Below are positions 1 through 10,391 of a DNA stretch of 64,000 nucleotides, one piece after another. The number at the start of each line of letters is the position of its first letter. Position 1 is the stretch's first letter. Below the pieces are notes generated by a model that saw nothing but the letters and a program-made list of their open reading frames with translations, was not told the DNA's origin and did no database searches. This stretch comes from Polytrichum commune (taxonomy: Eukaryota; Streptophyta; Polytrichopsida; Polytrichales; Polytrichaceae): NCBI GenBank assembly GCA_950295325.1, contig OX485808.1, forward strand, positions 36,541,180 through 36,605,179, read 5' to 3'. The position numbers and the translations under genes are program-made.

Positions 1-1586
1 CTTATTGCCACTACCGTAAAGCATTGTGTCGTCAAACATAATTGTGCCACTAATGTACTGCACCCACCATAGAGAATTCAAAACTTGAGTACCATTCTGG
101 AGACAACATTCCAGGCATATTTTGATCCCCATCTACAAATAGGGAGATCTGACTGCTGGTTCCAGATGGGCTGCTTCGGGGAGATTTAGGGCACGAACCG
201 TTGAGATCCGAGCGTTTCCAAGCCCAACCGGGTTGCATGTAGATGTCTTGAGTTTTCCTCTCTTCATTCAATTAGGTATAATCTATGGATTCCTGTAAAA
301 TGATCAGCCATTTGCCTAAAGTCTTGAACTTGAACCGGTCATATCTCAAACCCAACCGGCCCATCTGTAACTAGCAGCCGAATCTACCCATTCGTAGGGC
401 TGGTTGAGTTTGAGAAACGACTAGTTCAAATTCAAGAATCTAGTCAAAGTGTCGATTATTTAAAAGAAATCTACAGGATGCACCTTAAATTAATTATGGA
501 AACCCGAAAGGTATCAACATGTAACCGGTTGGACTCGGAAACACTTGGATCTTGACAACCGATTGTGCCCAAAACCTCCCCGGAAACTGATCTCCATCTC
601 GGGTTTACATAAGAGCTTGAGGTGCAGGAACCATTGTCTTATCATACATAATTAGGTCACTAACATATTGCACCCCCTACCCACCATAAAGAATTTGATC
701 TTGAGTACCACATTCAGACGCTTTGGTCTGCATTCACCATTAAGGATCAACCTCGCAATGACGGCTCCATTCTATATGAACGACTTTAAATGCTTCTAAA
801 GAACTAATGACTTGCTATTCCACAAAGAGCCATAGCAACATGCTTGGAAAGAAGGTAGGCAATGAGTGGAATCCATTGATCGGAACATTTGTGTCTAGAG
901 TAGAAAAAAATTATGCTTTCAACTGTCGATGGTTTTCCAATTCAAAGCATTTTACCTAAAGCAAAGGTCACCATCCAAATCCAAACCTTTCTAGGTATTG
1001 AATTTTTCACTTTTAGAAATTTATTTAATTTCCTAGGATTTGTAAACAAACTTCTAATGAAAATACTGAATAAATATATCAAGTACTCAGGAGATAGATG
1101 GTACATCTGATTTTTCAACAAGCCCTCTTCTTGACCTTCACCAGAAATCAGATTGCAGTGACCTCTTCCCATGATTTCGCTCGGCTTGCTTCAAATCAGA
1201 GGTGATGCTACAATAGTAATGTGAATTGGGCATCCAGGAAAATTGATACATCCAAATAAATTGGCAACCCAAAATTGAATGTTACAACATCCAACAACGC
1301 TCACTAGAGGTCCTCCATTTGAACAATCCTGATCACTTTGGAGCAATTCCTTGAACATTCTCGCTCATTTCCAACCCCACTAAATAATCATGTTACTGTG
1401 GACCATGATGATCTTCTAGAGCCCACGCTCATTCTCATATTCAAAATCAATGTGGACCACATTGATTGTTTTTCTAGGAAATTGATGTGGGTGGATATTT
1501 TCAGTTTATGCTAGGTTTGACTTTTGGTGAAAGGTGACTCTTTGATTTCATATAAGGCGTTGATCGGAAGTCGCAAGGAAGACTGA
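1..1586. other. Gene-free repeat region
   Basis: I see no supported gene here. The stretch 20-80 is echoed imperfectly at 640-710 (a phrase about 'cactaatgtactgcaccc'), and 190-600 forms an inverted-repeat element listed separately. The remainder (700-1586) is low-complexity AT-rich plant intergenic sequence with only short ORFs that show no domain or splice pattern. Confidence 0.5.
190..600. repeat. Inverted-repeat (foldback) element, family A
   Basis: Two arms containing AACCGGTT-type boxes, 'ctgtaactag' and 'gtttgagaaacgac' read in opposite directions around a centre near 370-400. Related sequence recurs at 35940-36590 (again two inverted arms) and at 61575-61770 (one arm). The recurrence and inverted layout suggest a foldback transposon or MITE family. 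Ends and target duplications were not resolved. Confidence 0.5.
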
Positions 1587-1689
1587 GTGGAAGTTATTTG
1601 TTATTTCCACCCCACTAATTATGTCCACGCCAATTTTCCACCCCCACTAATCGGACTGTTTAGAGCGAATGCATTAGCTAGCTTAGAAC

Positions 1690-1830
1690 TGATGACGGAC
1701 CATTCGCCAGTGGCAGCACTGCGAATCATGGGACAACATCCGGCGATTCACGCACCAGGCCCAGGCTTGCAACAATTAATGCATCCTGAGCAATTTCGAG
1801 CGTTTAAAACAAACATCGGGGCACCATAAT
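1690..1830 (-). pseudogene. Possible degenerate second copy of the aldolase exon
   Basis: On the minus strand, a stretch near 1690-1760 aligns loosely with the coding stretch for the conserved GILxxDESNA motif of the aldolase exon just upstream (1891-2287), with substitutions and small indels. No frame is open across it on the minus strand. It may be a decayed tandem copy of the exon. The match is by eye and short, so this is weak. Confidence 0.2.
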
Positions 1831-1890
1831 CCAACTTAGTGAGCAGCTGAGAGTGAAAGCACAATTGGTGAAGTAAGCATAATTACTGAC

Positions 1891-2287
1891 CGTTTGCCAG
1901 TGATGGCATTGCTCTCATCGGAGGCCAGAATGCCCTTGCTTCGCTGTGAGATGGAGGACGCCGTCCGCCTCAGCTCCTCCGTGTATGGATTGGTGCTCTC
2001 GAACTCCGGTGGCATCACAATCTGCTGTGGAGATGGGCAGGAGCCCTGCTGAATTGTAGTGGCCTTGCGGGAGCGGTGCAACCATGAATCCCCAGGAACA
2101 CGCTCTGTTGCAGGCCAGCGGATGCCGCCATCACCATTGTGCGTTTCACTTGAGGATTGAGTGTTCCGTGTTTGTGAAGAATTCTTCCTTTCCTTTCCTT
2201 TCCGATCCGAAGAAGCATGGATCGCCGTGCGAGGAGAGGAGATGGGGAGTTCGGGACAGCAAAGCAGTGGCAGAGCGAGGCTGCCAC
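1891..2287 (-). pseudogene. Plastid-type class I fructose-bisphosphate aldolase, 5' exon only
   Basis: Class I fructose-bisphosphate aldolase splits fructose-1,6-bisphosphate into two triose phosphates; plastid forms act in the Calvin cycle. The mature part reads PYTEELRRTASSISQ then KGILASDESNAITGKR, the conserved N-terminal block of this family, and DESNA rather than DEST points to the plastid type. A likely transit peptide begins MAASLCHCFAVPNSPS at 2287 and is rich in Ser, Ala, Arg and Lys. It lies in a different frame from the mature block, so a frameshift or an undetected short intron lies between about 2020 and 2110. The exon ends at 1891 on a good donor (CG|GTCAGT). I find no second exon at lower coordinates, so the gene is probably truncated. 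A MITE-like element begins about 110 bp upstream of the start codon. Family identity is firm; whether the locus is functional is doubtful. Confidence 0.7.
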
Positions 2288-2395
2288 ACTGCCAATCTTG
2301 TGAGAGGCGCCTGCTGCCTGTTTCTTTATCTGCTAACGCACCTTCCTTCCCTGCCTTCCTTCCTCCCTGCCTGCCATCAGTGTTCAAGATTGAAG

Positions 2396-2831
2396 CCCTC
2401 ATATGAGTCACGGGGAGGTCACTTCATTGTCAAGTTGACACCACGTGCGGACAAAGTTTGCTACCCCTATATTACATGCCATATATAATTTTAATTTTTA
2501 TGATATTTTTTCTACATATACATAACCATTGATAGTATCTTTTGTATATTCTTCTGAAATTTTTAGTCATCTTTATTTTTTTTAGTAATTTTTTTAGTTC
2601 AATTTTGTGTCATTCTAGTTAGAAATGGTATGTTTTATGAAAAAAACAAATCATCAAATCTAGTTACCACTTTTGACTATGTCCTAGGTGCTGTGTATAT
2701 CTACTCATGAAAAAAATTTGATAAAATTTTGACCCATTTTGGTGGTGCAACTTACCAAAAGAAGATTTTTTTTGGTCACACGTGGTGTTCAACTTGACAA
2801 TGGAGTGATCTACCCGTGATATGAGTTTCAT
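2396..2831. mobile_element. MITE-like element with ~45-bp terminal inverted repeats
   Basis: The left end contains 'cattgtcaagttgacacc' and 'acgtgcgg'; the right end contains its reverse complement with a few mismatches, extending outward to ctcatat/atatgag. The interior is AT-rich and non-coding. The target duplication is unclear. It abuts the 5' side of the aldolase exon and could supply or disrupt its promoter. Confidence 0.6.
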
Positions 2832-3024
2832 TTTGAAGGGCTATCAAATTTTAGCCCTTCAATTGAAGGGTTGGTTCAAATCCAAGATGCCAATCTAAGA
2901 ATATAGAAAGGAAATACAAAACTCATAGTAAACTTGTGCATGAATTATATGGTATATGTTTGCAGTACAATTATGTGAAAAATTAAGAACCAACCATCTA
3001 ACTCCACTTCTTGTAGTGACAATG

Positions 3025-4645
3025 TGTGAGGCCAAACCCACCACCCTTAAGCGTCCTAGTCCGGGTGATGGTCTTGAGAATCACATGTAGTGTATGTAGC
3101 GTGAAAATTGATCTCTTCACATCCTTAAGCATTCAATGTCATTGTGAGTCACTTTGTTTATTAGAAGTAGCCTCTTGGCTCGTGGTCGCGTTGGCCTTTT
3201 CTAGGGTCCAACCGGCGGCCTTGGCAACACAAGTTCTCAAGGATATTCCCCCTTGGCCTTTGATTATCCTTTCCTTCACATTACCCTTGCTAGAGTCTTC
3301 CACTTTATCCATTTTTTATAAGTGATTGAGTTTTACCAAAAAGGACGTAAGTGTTGAAAAACACTCCCTCAATGGTTAATCACAATTACAATTGCCTTTG
3401 AGGCCACACGTGATTCTAGATAAACTAATGCTTTAACTACTTGGCTTGCACTACAAAGTCTAAACACCTAATGTAATGGTTTCTAGAATACTAATGTATG
3501 GTTATTTAGGACCAGCCTTGACTAGCTTCTCATGTTAATCCGATGTGGTTAGGCTCCCCAAATAACCGGCCTTTAATGCCTTCTCACATCAATCCCCTTT
3601 CGGGCAGCTCCAGGGCTTAGCCTCAACCGAAATCACCCCAGTCAGCAGCTCCAGGGCTTAGCCTCAACCGAAATCACCCCAGTCCCGCAGCTCCAGGGCT
3701 TAGCCTCAACCGAAACCACCCCAGTCGGCAGCTCCAGGGCTTAGCCTCAACCGAAATCACCCCAGTCCCGCAGCTCCAGGGCTTAGCCTCAACCGAAACC
3801 ACCCCAGTCGGCAGCTCCAGGGCTTAGCCTCAACCGAAATCACCACAATCCAGCAGCTAGACCTCCTTAGGCTCAACTCAGGCTCAATCAAGCCGAACTA
3901 AACTCACCATAACCACCTAATCACCTAATTGCTCAAAGGCCCACATGCGAGCCTTTTAGCTACACACTTAAATGTAATCCCCTCAAGATGCTTAATCGGA
4001 CAATTGCTAACTCTTTTATTCTTCGGCTAATAAGCTACCTAATTACCTAACATCATTAACTAATCCACACACGTGACCCCAAGCTCTAAGAGCTCACCTC
4101 CCTTGAGAGGACTTGAGAGAGAGAGCTTAACTAATTAACTTCACTAAAACTAATAACCTACACACGTGGCTCAAGCTCTTAAGAACTTGCTCCCTTGAGA
4201 GCGCTTGATGGAGAGAGAGAAAAATAAGAGACAAACCACCTTAAGTAGTAAAGAGGGAGAGAGGGAGAGAGGGAGAGGAAGGTAAGGATAGGGTGAGAGG
4301 ATTAGCACCTCCAATCACAATCCCTTAACCTTCACCTCAAAAGTAGGGACTAATCCCCTTCCACCAAGTTTCCTTCTTCCTAAACTAACAAGGTGGATCC
4401 AAAAGTGGGCATTTAACCCACGGAGCTCACCTTGCTTCACCTTACCCCCTACTCACATTATCAAGGCATACTCTTATTGAATTCAACCTTGAAATAATCA
4501 CACAACACATTCTAAAGCCTAAATTTAAATCCAAACCACATTTCACTCTTTTTATGTTTTGTGAATAATCATAATACATCAAAGTCAAACTAAAATTGGT
4601 TTCGAAGAGTTAATCACCACATGTGATCATCATTTTGGGCTCACA
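3025..4645. repeat. LTR-like block (TGTGAGGCC...GGGCTCACA)
   Basis: The block starts TGTGAGGCC and ends GGGCTCACA, the short inverted TG...CA termini of an LTR, and is 1,621 bp long. Its start ('cacccttaagcgtcctag' then 'tccgggtga') resembles the start of the solo LTR at 51961, so the two belong to related families. It is followed at 4650 by a primer-binding-site-like TGGCGACCC. No direct flank duplication follows 4645, so it is not a solo LTR. A matching second LTR was not found in the window. It contains the 41/42-bp tandem array at 3604-3852 and GAGAGG-rich simple sequence near 4250-4280. Confidence 0.55.
3604..3852 (+). repeat. Six-copy 41/42-bp tandem repeat
   Basis: Six near-identical copies start at 3604, 3645, 3687, 3728, 3770 and 3811; each begins GCAGCTCCAGGGCTTAGCC. 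From the second copy on, unit lengths alternate 42 and 41 bp, and the same copies alternate aaatcacc and aaaccacc. This implies a higher-order 83-bp unit that was duplicated. The array lies inside the LTR-like block. A degenerate seventh unit starts at 3853. Confidence 0.95.
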
Positions 4646-7182
4646 TAATTGGCGACCCATAGTGTCCGAATCCCCGTCCAAAGTGTATTTGGGTCGCAAC
4701 GTGACCATTCCGATGTCCAAGATCCTTCTCCACTTGGTGCTTTGAAATAATGTGCGTCTTCTTCACTCGATTGGGTTTGATTGTCATCCTTTTCATAACT
4801 ATTCATTGATACTTTCGGGTAGTCGTAGACATCTTGCTCCACCATAATATCCGTAGATGTTGTGTTAAATTGGACTGGTTCTTCTAACTTAGAGGCCTCC
4901 AACATAGTTTCGTCGTCTTGCGTACCATCCACGTCCATCTCATCAATCTCGAACTCGTATTCACTTCCTACCCAAAAAGTTAATTTTCCCGAGATCCAAC
5001 CCTCTTCGTCAATATCTTCACAAGATGCTACCGACAACTCACTTTCACTTCTCGAACTAAGCCTTTCGTCACTCAAACAAGGGTGATGAGACGTTGTTAA
5101 AATATCACACTCCGACTCGGGATACTCTTTTAACCATTTAACGTACTCACCATCATTTTTGTGGTGGTAAAACTTAGGACCTAAGCATCCCGAACTTGGA
5201 CTTACATTTGTGCTTTGACCTTCGGGTTGAACAACTCCCACTAAGACCTCATCAAGGTTATCCTTAATCTCGTCCTCAACTACCTCCTCCGATAGTAGAT
5301 ACAATTCTTTTTTCATCCAACTTCTTAGTGACCCAATCGACACTACGACTCTATTGTCTTTAGGACCATAAGTGATGGATAGCTTCGTCCCTCCCCAATT
5401 TACTATGGCATCCGACATTCTCAACCAAGGCTTACCCAACAATATGGGGAATGTATCCTTGTTAGAATGCATCTTAATCACATGGAACGTGACTAAATAC
5501 TCTTCTTCGCCGGTTGTCATCCTACAATCCTTAATCATCCCCAAAGGTGTCGTTGAACTTTGATTCGCCATATTAATAATCAATGGTGACGGACCGGTGA
5601 GATCAAGTCCTAACCTCTTCATAGTATGCTCCGGCAAGATGTTCAAACTACTACCGCCATCCACTAACACATTGGGAACTACCTTGTCCACAATGACAAC
5701 CTCTATCTCTATGGCTTTCACATCCCGACCTCCGTGTGACTCAATCCTAGCGGCAACTCTAGTCTTGACCTTCCTAGCTCTCCTATTTACCGGCATGCCG
5801 TCTTTGAGTGTCTTTCTCGCCACCGGTGAAATCTCCAATAGTTGTCCGAAGGTTATGTCCGCCTTGAGCGAACTAAGATCGGCCCATAAATCGTAACCGC
5901 TCGACTTTTCCACCTTAGTATTGCCCACACCATCAAATTCATCCAAAGGAATTCCCGGTCCTTCCCATTCTCCTATATCACTACCCTCTAAATCATGAAC
6001 TACATTAGGTCCCTCCCTATCATGGCGAATCGCATTCTCCTCTTCTAACTCTTTGGTGACCCTCCTAGCTACTCTAGCTACCTTGTCTAACTCGGGAATA
6101 TTAAGACCTTCATCCGAAGAATACTCCTCTTGATCTCCTATTCCTACTTCTAGTGGAGCATCCCCTCTTCTAGCTCTAGTAGTGACCGCCAAGGCCGGTG
6201 CTTCATGAATATCTTCCCCATTTAGACCTCTCAACTCATAAGTAATGGCATTGGTGTGGGGAGGCCGTTGACTTCGCTCCTCTCCAATATCCATTGGAAG
6301 AGGAAGCATGTCATTACAATTGGCATCCACAACACCATCCATAAATCTAACATCTTGTGAGTTAGACGGACCCGGATCCATAGGCGGAGCTTGGCGCCTA
6401 TTGTCGTGATTTTGTGGACCTCCTTGCTTACCTTGAATAGGGATGTACCCATTCGTCATTTGCAATCCCGCCGGTGGGTTAAAAGTTCGTCTCGCGTTAC
6501 CATGGTCGTAATACAAATTTGGTGGTCTAAGTTCATTAGGTGGTCCACCTTGAGGTCTAGCTCCTCTCATATTATCCCTCGCTTGTTGTTGTGGATTGGC
6601 TACCGGATATGACATGCTAATGATTTTATCCGGTTGACGACATTCATCCGAAGGGTGGTTTCCCCCACAATTACTACAACCGTAACCTTGTCCATCGGAC
6701 CAACATTGACCTTGGGCGTGCCATTTCCCACAAACCGAATGAAATTCTTTCTTCTCATTGTCTTGACCACCTTGACCTCTAGGATGGTAATTTCTATTGT
6801 TCCCTTGACCATAGTGAGGTGGTGCTTGACCTCGTTGATTTTGTAGAGGTGGACCGTTGTGTCTCCGTTGATCACGGTTTTGTCCAACTCTACAATATTG
6901 ACGAGTGTGGCCCGGTTGGCCACATTGAACACACCATAAACCCGACGAATGTCTATCCGACTCAATAGGTGGTGGAGGTCCCGGTTGTTGGCTCTTAATC
7001 ATCAATGACATTTGGTCAGTAAGGCTTTGCATTTGTTTGATCATGGCCTCTTGGAATCCTAATTGACTAGCACCTAATCGTCGCTCTACTTCCTCAAGGT
7101 GAGGATCAACTCTAGGGGCCGGTAGTGCTAGTAGAGACACCGGTTTTCTAACCGCCAAAGGACGTGGCCTACAACATTGCAT
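4630..7182 (-). CDS. Gypsy-type gag (C-terminal part)-protease polyprotein, 850 aa
   Basis: An intact 850-codon ORF. Residues ~80-95 form a CCHC zinc knuckle (CVQCGQPGHTRQYC), the nucleic-acid-binding site of retroelement Gag; a second Cys/His cluster (CSNCGGNHPSDEC) follows near 170. Residues ~490-620 are an aspartic protease of the retropepsin fold with active-site VLVDGGSSLNILPE and a later ILLGKPWLR flap-side motif, as in plant Ty3/Gypsy elements. Only about 80 residues precede the knuckle, so most of the capsid domain is missing. No reverse transcriptase, RNase H or integrase follows: the stop codon (4630-4632) lies 14 bp inside the LTR-like block. The reading frame is uninterrupted, unlike the other elements here, suggesting recent origin or selection. 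It may be a non-autonomous gag-pro element. Its orientation relative to the adjacent LTR is puzzling (see findings). Confidence 0.85.
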   Translation of the reverse strand: MQCCRPRPLAVRKPVSLLALPAPRVDPHLEEVERRLGASQLGFQEAMIKQMQSLTDQMSLMIKSQQPGPPPPIESDRHSSGLWCVQCGQPGHTRQYCRVGQNRDQRRHNGPPLQNQRGQAPPHYGQGNNRNYHPRGQGGQDNEKKEFHSVCGKWHAQGQCWSDGQGYGCSNCGGNHPSDECRQPDKIISMSYPVANPQQQARDNMRGARPQGGPPNELRPPNLYYDHGNARRTFNPPAGLQMTNGYIPIQGKQGGPQNHDNRRQAPPMDPGPSNSQDVRFMDGVVDANCNDMLPLPMDIGEERSQRPPHTNAITYELRGLNGEDIHEAPALAVTTRARRGDAPLEVGIGDQEEYSSDEGLNIPELDKVARVARRVTKELEEENAIRHDREGPNVVHDLEGSDIGEWEGPGIPLDEFDGVGNTKVEKSSGYDLWADLSSLKADITFGQLLEISPVARKTLKDGMPVNRRARKVKTRVAARIESHGGRDVKAIEIEVVIVDKVVPNVLVDGGSSLNILPEHTMKRLGLDLTGPSPLIINMANQSSTTPLGMIKDCRMTTGEEEYLVTFHVIKMHSNKDTFPILLGKPWLRMSDAIVNWGGTKLSITYGPKDNRVVVSIGSLRSWMKKELYLLSEEVVEDEIKDNLDEVLVGVVQPEGQSTNVSPSSGCLGPKFYHHKNDGEYVKWLKEYPESECDILTTSHHPCLSDERLSSRSESELSVASCEDIDEEGWISGKLTFWVGSEYEFEIDEMDVDGTQDDETMLEASKLEEPVQFNTTSTDIMVEQDVYDYPKVSMNSYEKDDNQTQSSEEDAHYFKAPSGEGSWTSEWSRCDPNTLWTGIRTLWVANYVSPK
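4650..4667 (+). promoter_or_regulatory. Possible retroelement primer-binding site
   Basis: TGGCGACCCATAGTGTCC lies four bases after the LTR-like 3' end. Its reverse complement ends in CCA, as a tRNA 3' end does, and TGGCGAC resembles the tRNA-Arg-type site of plant Tat/Ogre elements. If real, it implies a plus-strand element, opposite to the gag-protease ORF. Confidence 0.35.
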
Positions 7183-8947
7183 CGCAACTTTGATTTAGAC
7201 CCTTAAAATGACGAATTGCCCTATTCATAGTTGCTAATCAAAAGAGTAATTCCCAAACTAACCCAACAACAAAATTGCCACATGCCTTATTGATAGGGAG
7301 TCCTAAATTGAGATGTTAAGTAAGGTAGAGGGTGCTTAATCCTCAACTTCCCAAAGCTATGAAAGGGCATTTCACTCAATGTTGTTTGTGGAATTTTCAT
7401 GGACAAGGTTTGAGGTTAAAGTGGGACATATATGTAAGATCTTGAAACATGGGATATGAGCTATTTGCAGGGGGAAAATGGGATATGAAGGACCATCTAG
7501 ATTTTCAAATTATAACATTTGAAGGAAGGGGTGCACATGAAAAGCTTGTCTTGTTTTAGCCCCAATAAAGAACCTTTGACCAATCAAACCCACCTAGAAA
7601 ATGAGTGGAATGCTTGTGTGACCCACTAGATGGAAACAATCCAATAGTTGAGCACCTCCACAAATCCTCGGGCCAAAAACATGCAAACCACAATGAGCTT
7701 GCCACCTTGCAATTGGGGTATGCAAATTGTCCCATATATCTAGCTACATATTTGCAAAGAATTCCTTAAGATTCAAAGAGTGTACAAAAGCTGAAGTTAA
7801 TAATGGGTTTGAGGATGAAGGGCGTATTTACAAGGACATCAAAGAAAATTCACTTCTGCCGAAAATAACATCATTGATGTTCATGCCAAGTTTGCATCCG
7901 AGTGGCAACCTTCGATGGGAGTGAACACCCTCACATGAGCTCTCAACACAACAAAGACATGACTACTTCCCGTTTGAACGTTCTAATCATCTCCAAATTT
8001 GGCAAGACAGGTGTGCAAATATTCATGTTGTCTTGAAGTTTGTAGTAATTTTGACTACAGATGAATAAGGTAGATGGGATTTAATGTAGGGAGGAAATCA
8101 TCCAGCAACCATGGTTACTTGGAAAGTTAGGGGTTTAACCAACCATTATGGTTCATTAATCCTATTTTTAAATTCCACATAGATTAGTGGTATACATGAA
8201 TGGATAAGCAATTTGGCTTCACCTTCCTTTTGGCAACACCTACTTTTCATCCTTAAGCCGTCAACAACTGAGTGCAAGTATGCCATTGAGTAATTCATTA
8301 ATAAAAGTGATTAAGCCTAATATCTGGCATTAAGTACAAAATAGCACCACTACAACCATTAATAGTAGCACCGTAAGAAGAAAGAAAGATTGCTCTAAAG
8401 AAGAGCACCAACTTTGGCCAATTACCCTAGCTAATTGGAAATCTAGAATCTATCCGCTCAACAAGGCCATGTGTAAGAAGTGTGCCACAAAAGGGGGCAA
8501 CACCTTCGTTTAATAAAAGACTCACCCACAATAATGCCGACTTTGTGGTGATTCTCACCTAGGAATCCAACATCAATGGACCCTCTAGTGGAGAGTAAAA
8601 GGCTCATTTCTTCAAACGACTTTCCAAATTTTTGTAAGTTGCATACCAATTTGTTCTTTTTTGAAAATCACTATGTCAACTGTATAGATTTGTAGATGTA
8701 GGGTTTTTTTTGAAAATTTTCCAATCTATTTAACCTGCCTACAATAGATTTTTTTGAAAGTGTCGCTTTTAGGCTCAACTACCTTAGACATGGTAGAAAC
8801 AAAAACAAAATAAATTCCACATTGAGATACTACAAACTTTTGAAATCACTTGCCTCTGGCTAATTATATCCCTCCTTGGACCCACTTTTTTGCACTGCAA
8901 ACAACACCCAAAACCACCCTCATTTCCACGCAAAATCAACCTGTAGC
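7183..8947. other. No supported gene
   Basis: AT-rich intergenic sequence. The ORFs are short and show no domain, splice or repeat signal that I recognise. The part next to 7182 may include the lost 5' region of the gag element, but I could not identify an LTR there. Confidence 0.4.
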
Positions 8948-9453
8948 CCCGGGTACGCAACTCCCGTATTATATGGTCCTGATTATAATCACTTATAATG
9001 CGTTTTAGTCCAATATTGAGTGATACAATTTGTTTTAATGTAGGAAACCTTTGTAGCCCTTCTAACAAGGAATCCAAAAATGTAATTATATATAGGAAAT
9101 GAATATATTTTGAAGCATATAATTGCATTAAAAACCTAATTATGTGATTTTTTTTAATACAGGTACCATAGGTCAAACTACCCAACTTTTTGGACTTTTT
9201 AATAAAATTTTAACATTGTGAATGAATTATAATTTTAATGGGAGGCTTAATAAATATGCAACCCAACTTTTTTTTCATCTCATTTTATTTAATTTGGTCT
9301 TTACCCAACTTTTTTTTCATCTTATTTTATTTAATTTGGTCTTCACCCAAATTTTTGATCATTTTAATTTGATATAATTTTTACAAAAGCCGTCCTCTAA
9401 GCCGTTTTAAGTACGATGCCCCCTGCGTGTAATATGGGAGTTGCGTACCCGGG
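8948..9453. mobile_element. hAT-like non-autonomous element, short copy (506 bp)
   Basis: Ends are CCCGGGTACGCAACTCCC and its inverse, with ~25-bp imperfect terminal inverted repeats. It is flanked by an exact 8-bp direct repeat, CCTGTAGC (8940-8947 and 9454-9461), the target-site length of hAT and P superfamilies. It shares both arms with the copy at 12438-13538 but lacks that copy's ~600-bp centre, so it looks like an internal deletion derivative. Confidence 0.9.
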
Positions 9454-9461
9454 CCTGTAGC

Positions 9462-10391
9462 TTTGTCCCAAACCACCCCCCACGAAAACACAGCACTCCA
9501 CTCACTAAAAAAAATGAGCTCTTAAAACTTTTGTATGCATGATTCTAAATAAAACATAAGAGATACCCTAGTTAACTCACTCAAAACCAACCCCAACTTC
9601 ACCCAAAGCCACACCCGTCTATGCACTGTAGACGTATAAGGATAGTACTAGGTGTCCTCCAGTTACAGGTTTAACTAGCGATGCATGCAGAGGGTGCTTC
9701 TGGTGTAGGAAGGGATTAGATGCCCAATATGGATGAAGTGCCGAGTCCAATGCCTGACTCTAATGGTGTCGATAGGTATCTGAAAACAAGCCATGGTGTA
9801 TGTTCTATGTGAGTTAGGCATGCAACACTTTCTCAGTGGTAGGATGTTTCATGGATGTGTAAAATTGTCTCGGGAACAAAACACAACTCCTAAACCTGTG
9901 AAAGGCCATGAACATCCTAGTTTTGAAAGACCCAGGGAGAAATTGCCATCAAACAGAAATGATGTATAAACTGATTCACAACTGCCACAATCTGAATAAC
10001 AACTCACATATGGTCAACAGTGTAAAGTTAACAATCCAAGTACTCAAAATTGTGCTTTTGAATTAAAAACTGAAGTGTCTATAATTCTCCCAGACACATG
10101 AAATATATAACGTTCCCTGTAAAACCGAATCTAACTCTCTGCAAAGCCCTACAAGTTACAAATTCAAAGTGCAATCGTATGATTCTAGTCCTACTCCACG
10201 AAGCCCAAGAATGCAAGCGATTCTAGACTCTGAGCAACATGATTTACACGAAAATTGTGGTGGATTACATTCCCTTCCAGCCAAGCTACTAAGTACTGCC
10301 ACGATTCACCTGATTTAGTACTTGCATTGAAAGAATTTAAAGAGGTGGCAAAGTACCCATTTAGGGATAATAAGAAGCTGTTAAAATCACT
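9462..10391. other. 3' flank of the BRX1-like gene; nothing else seen
   Basis: Non-coding sequence between the hAT-like element and the stop codon of the BRX1-like gene. The part near 10200-10391 is the natural position for the 3' UTR. No repeat or RNA gene was recognised. Confidence 0.4.

Noticed and set aside
1587-1829. Plus-strand 80-codon ORF
   Set aside because: It lies opposite the aldolase-like remnant; composition and position suggest a shadow, and no family was recognised.
8784-9185. Minus-strand ORF, also seen at 12409-12618
   Set aside because: The shared peptide exists because both lie in copies of the hAT-like element and run through its terminus. It has no start or splice context.
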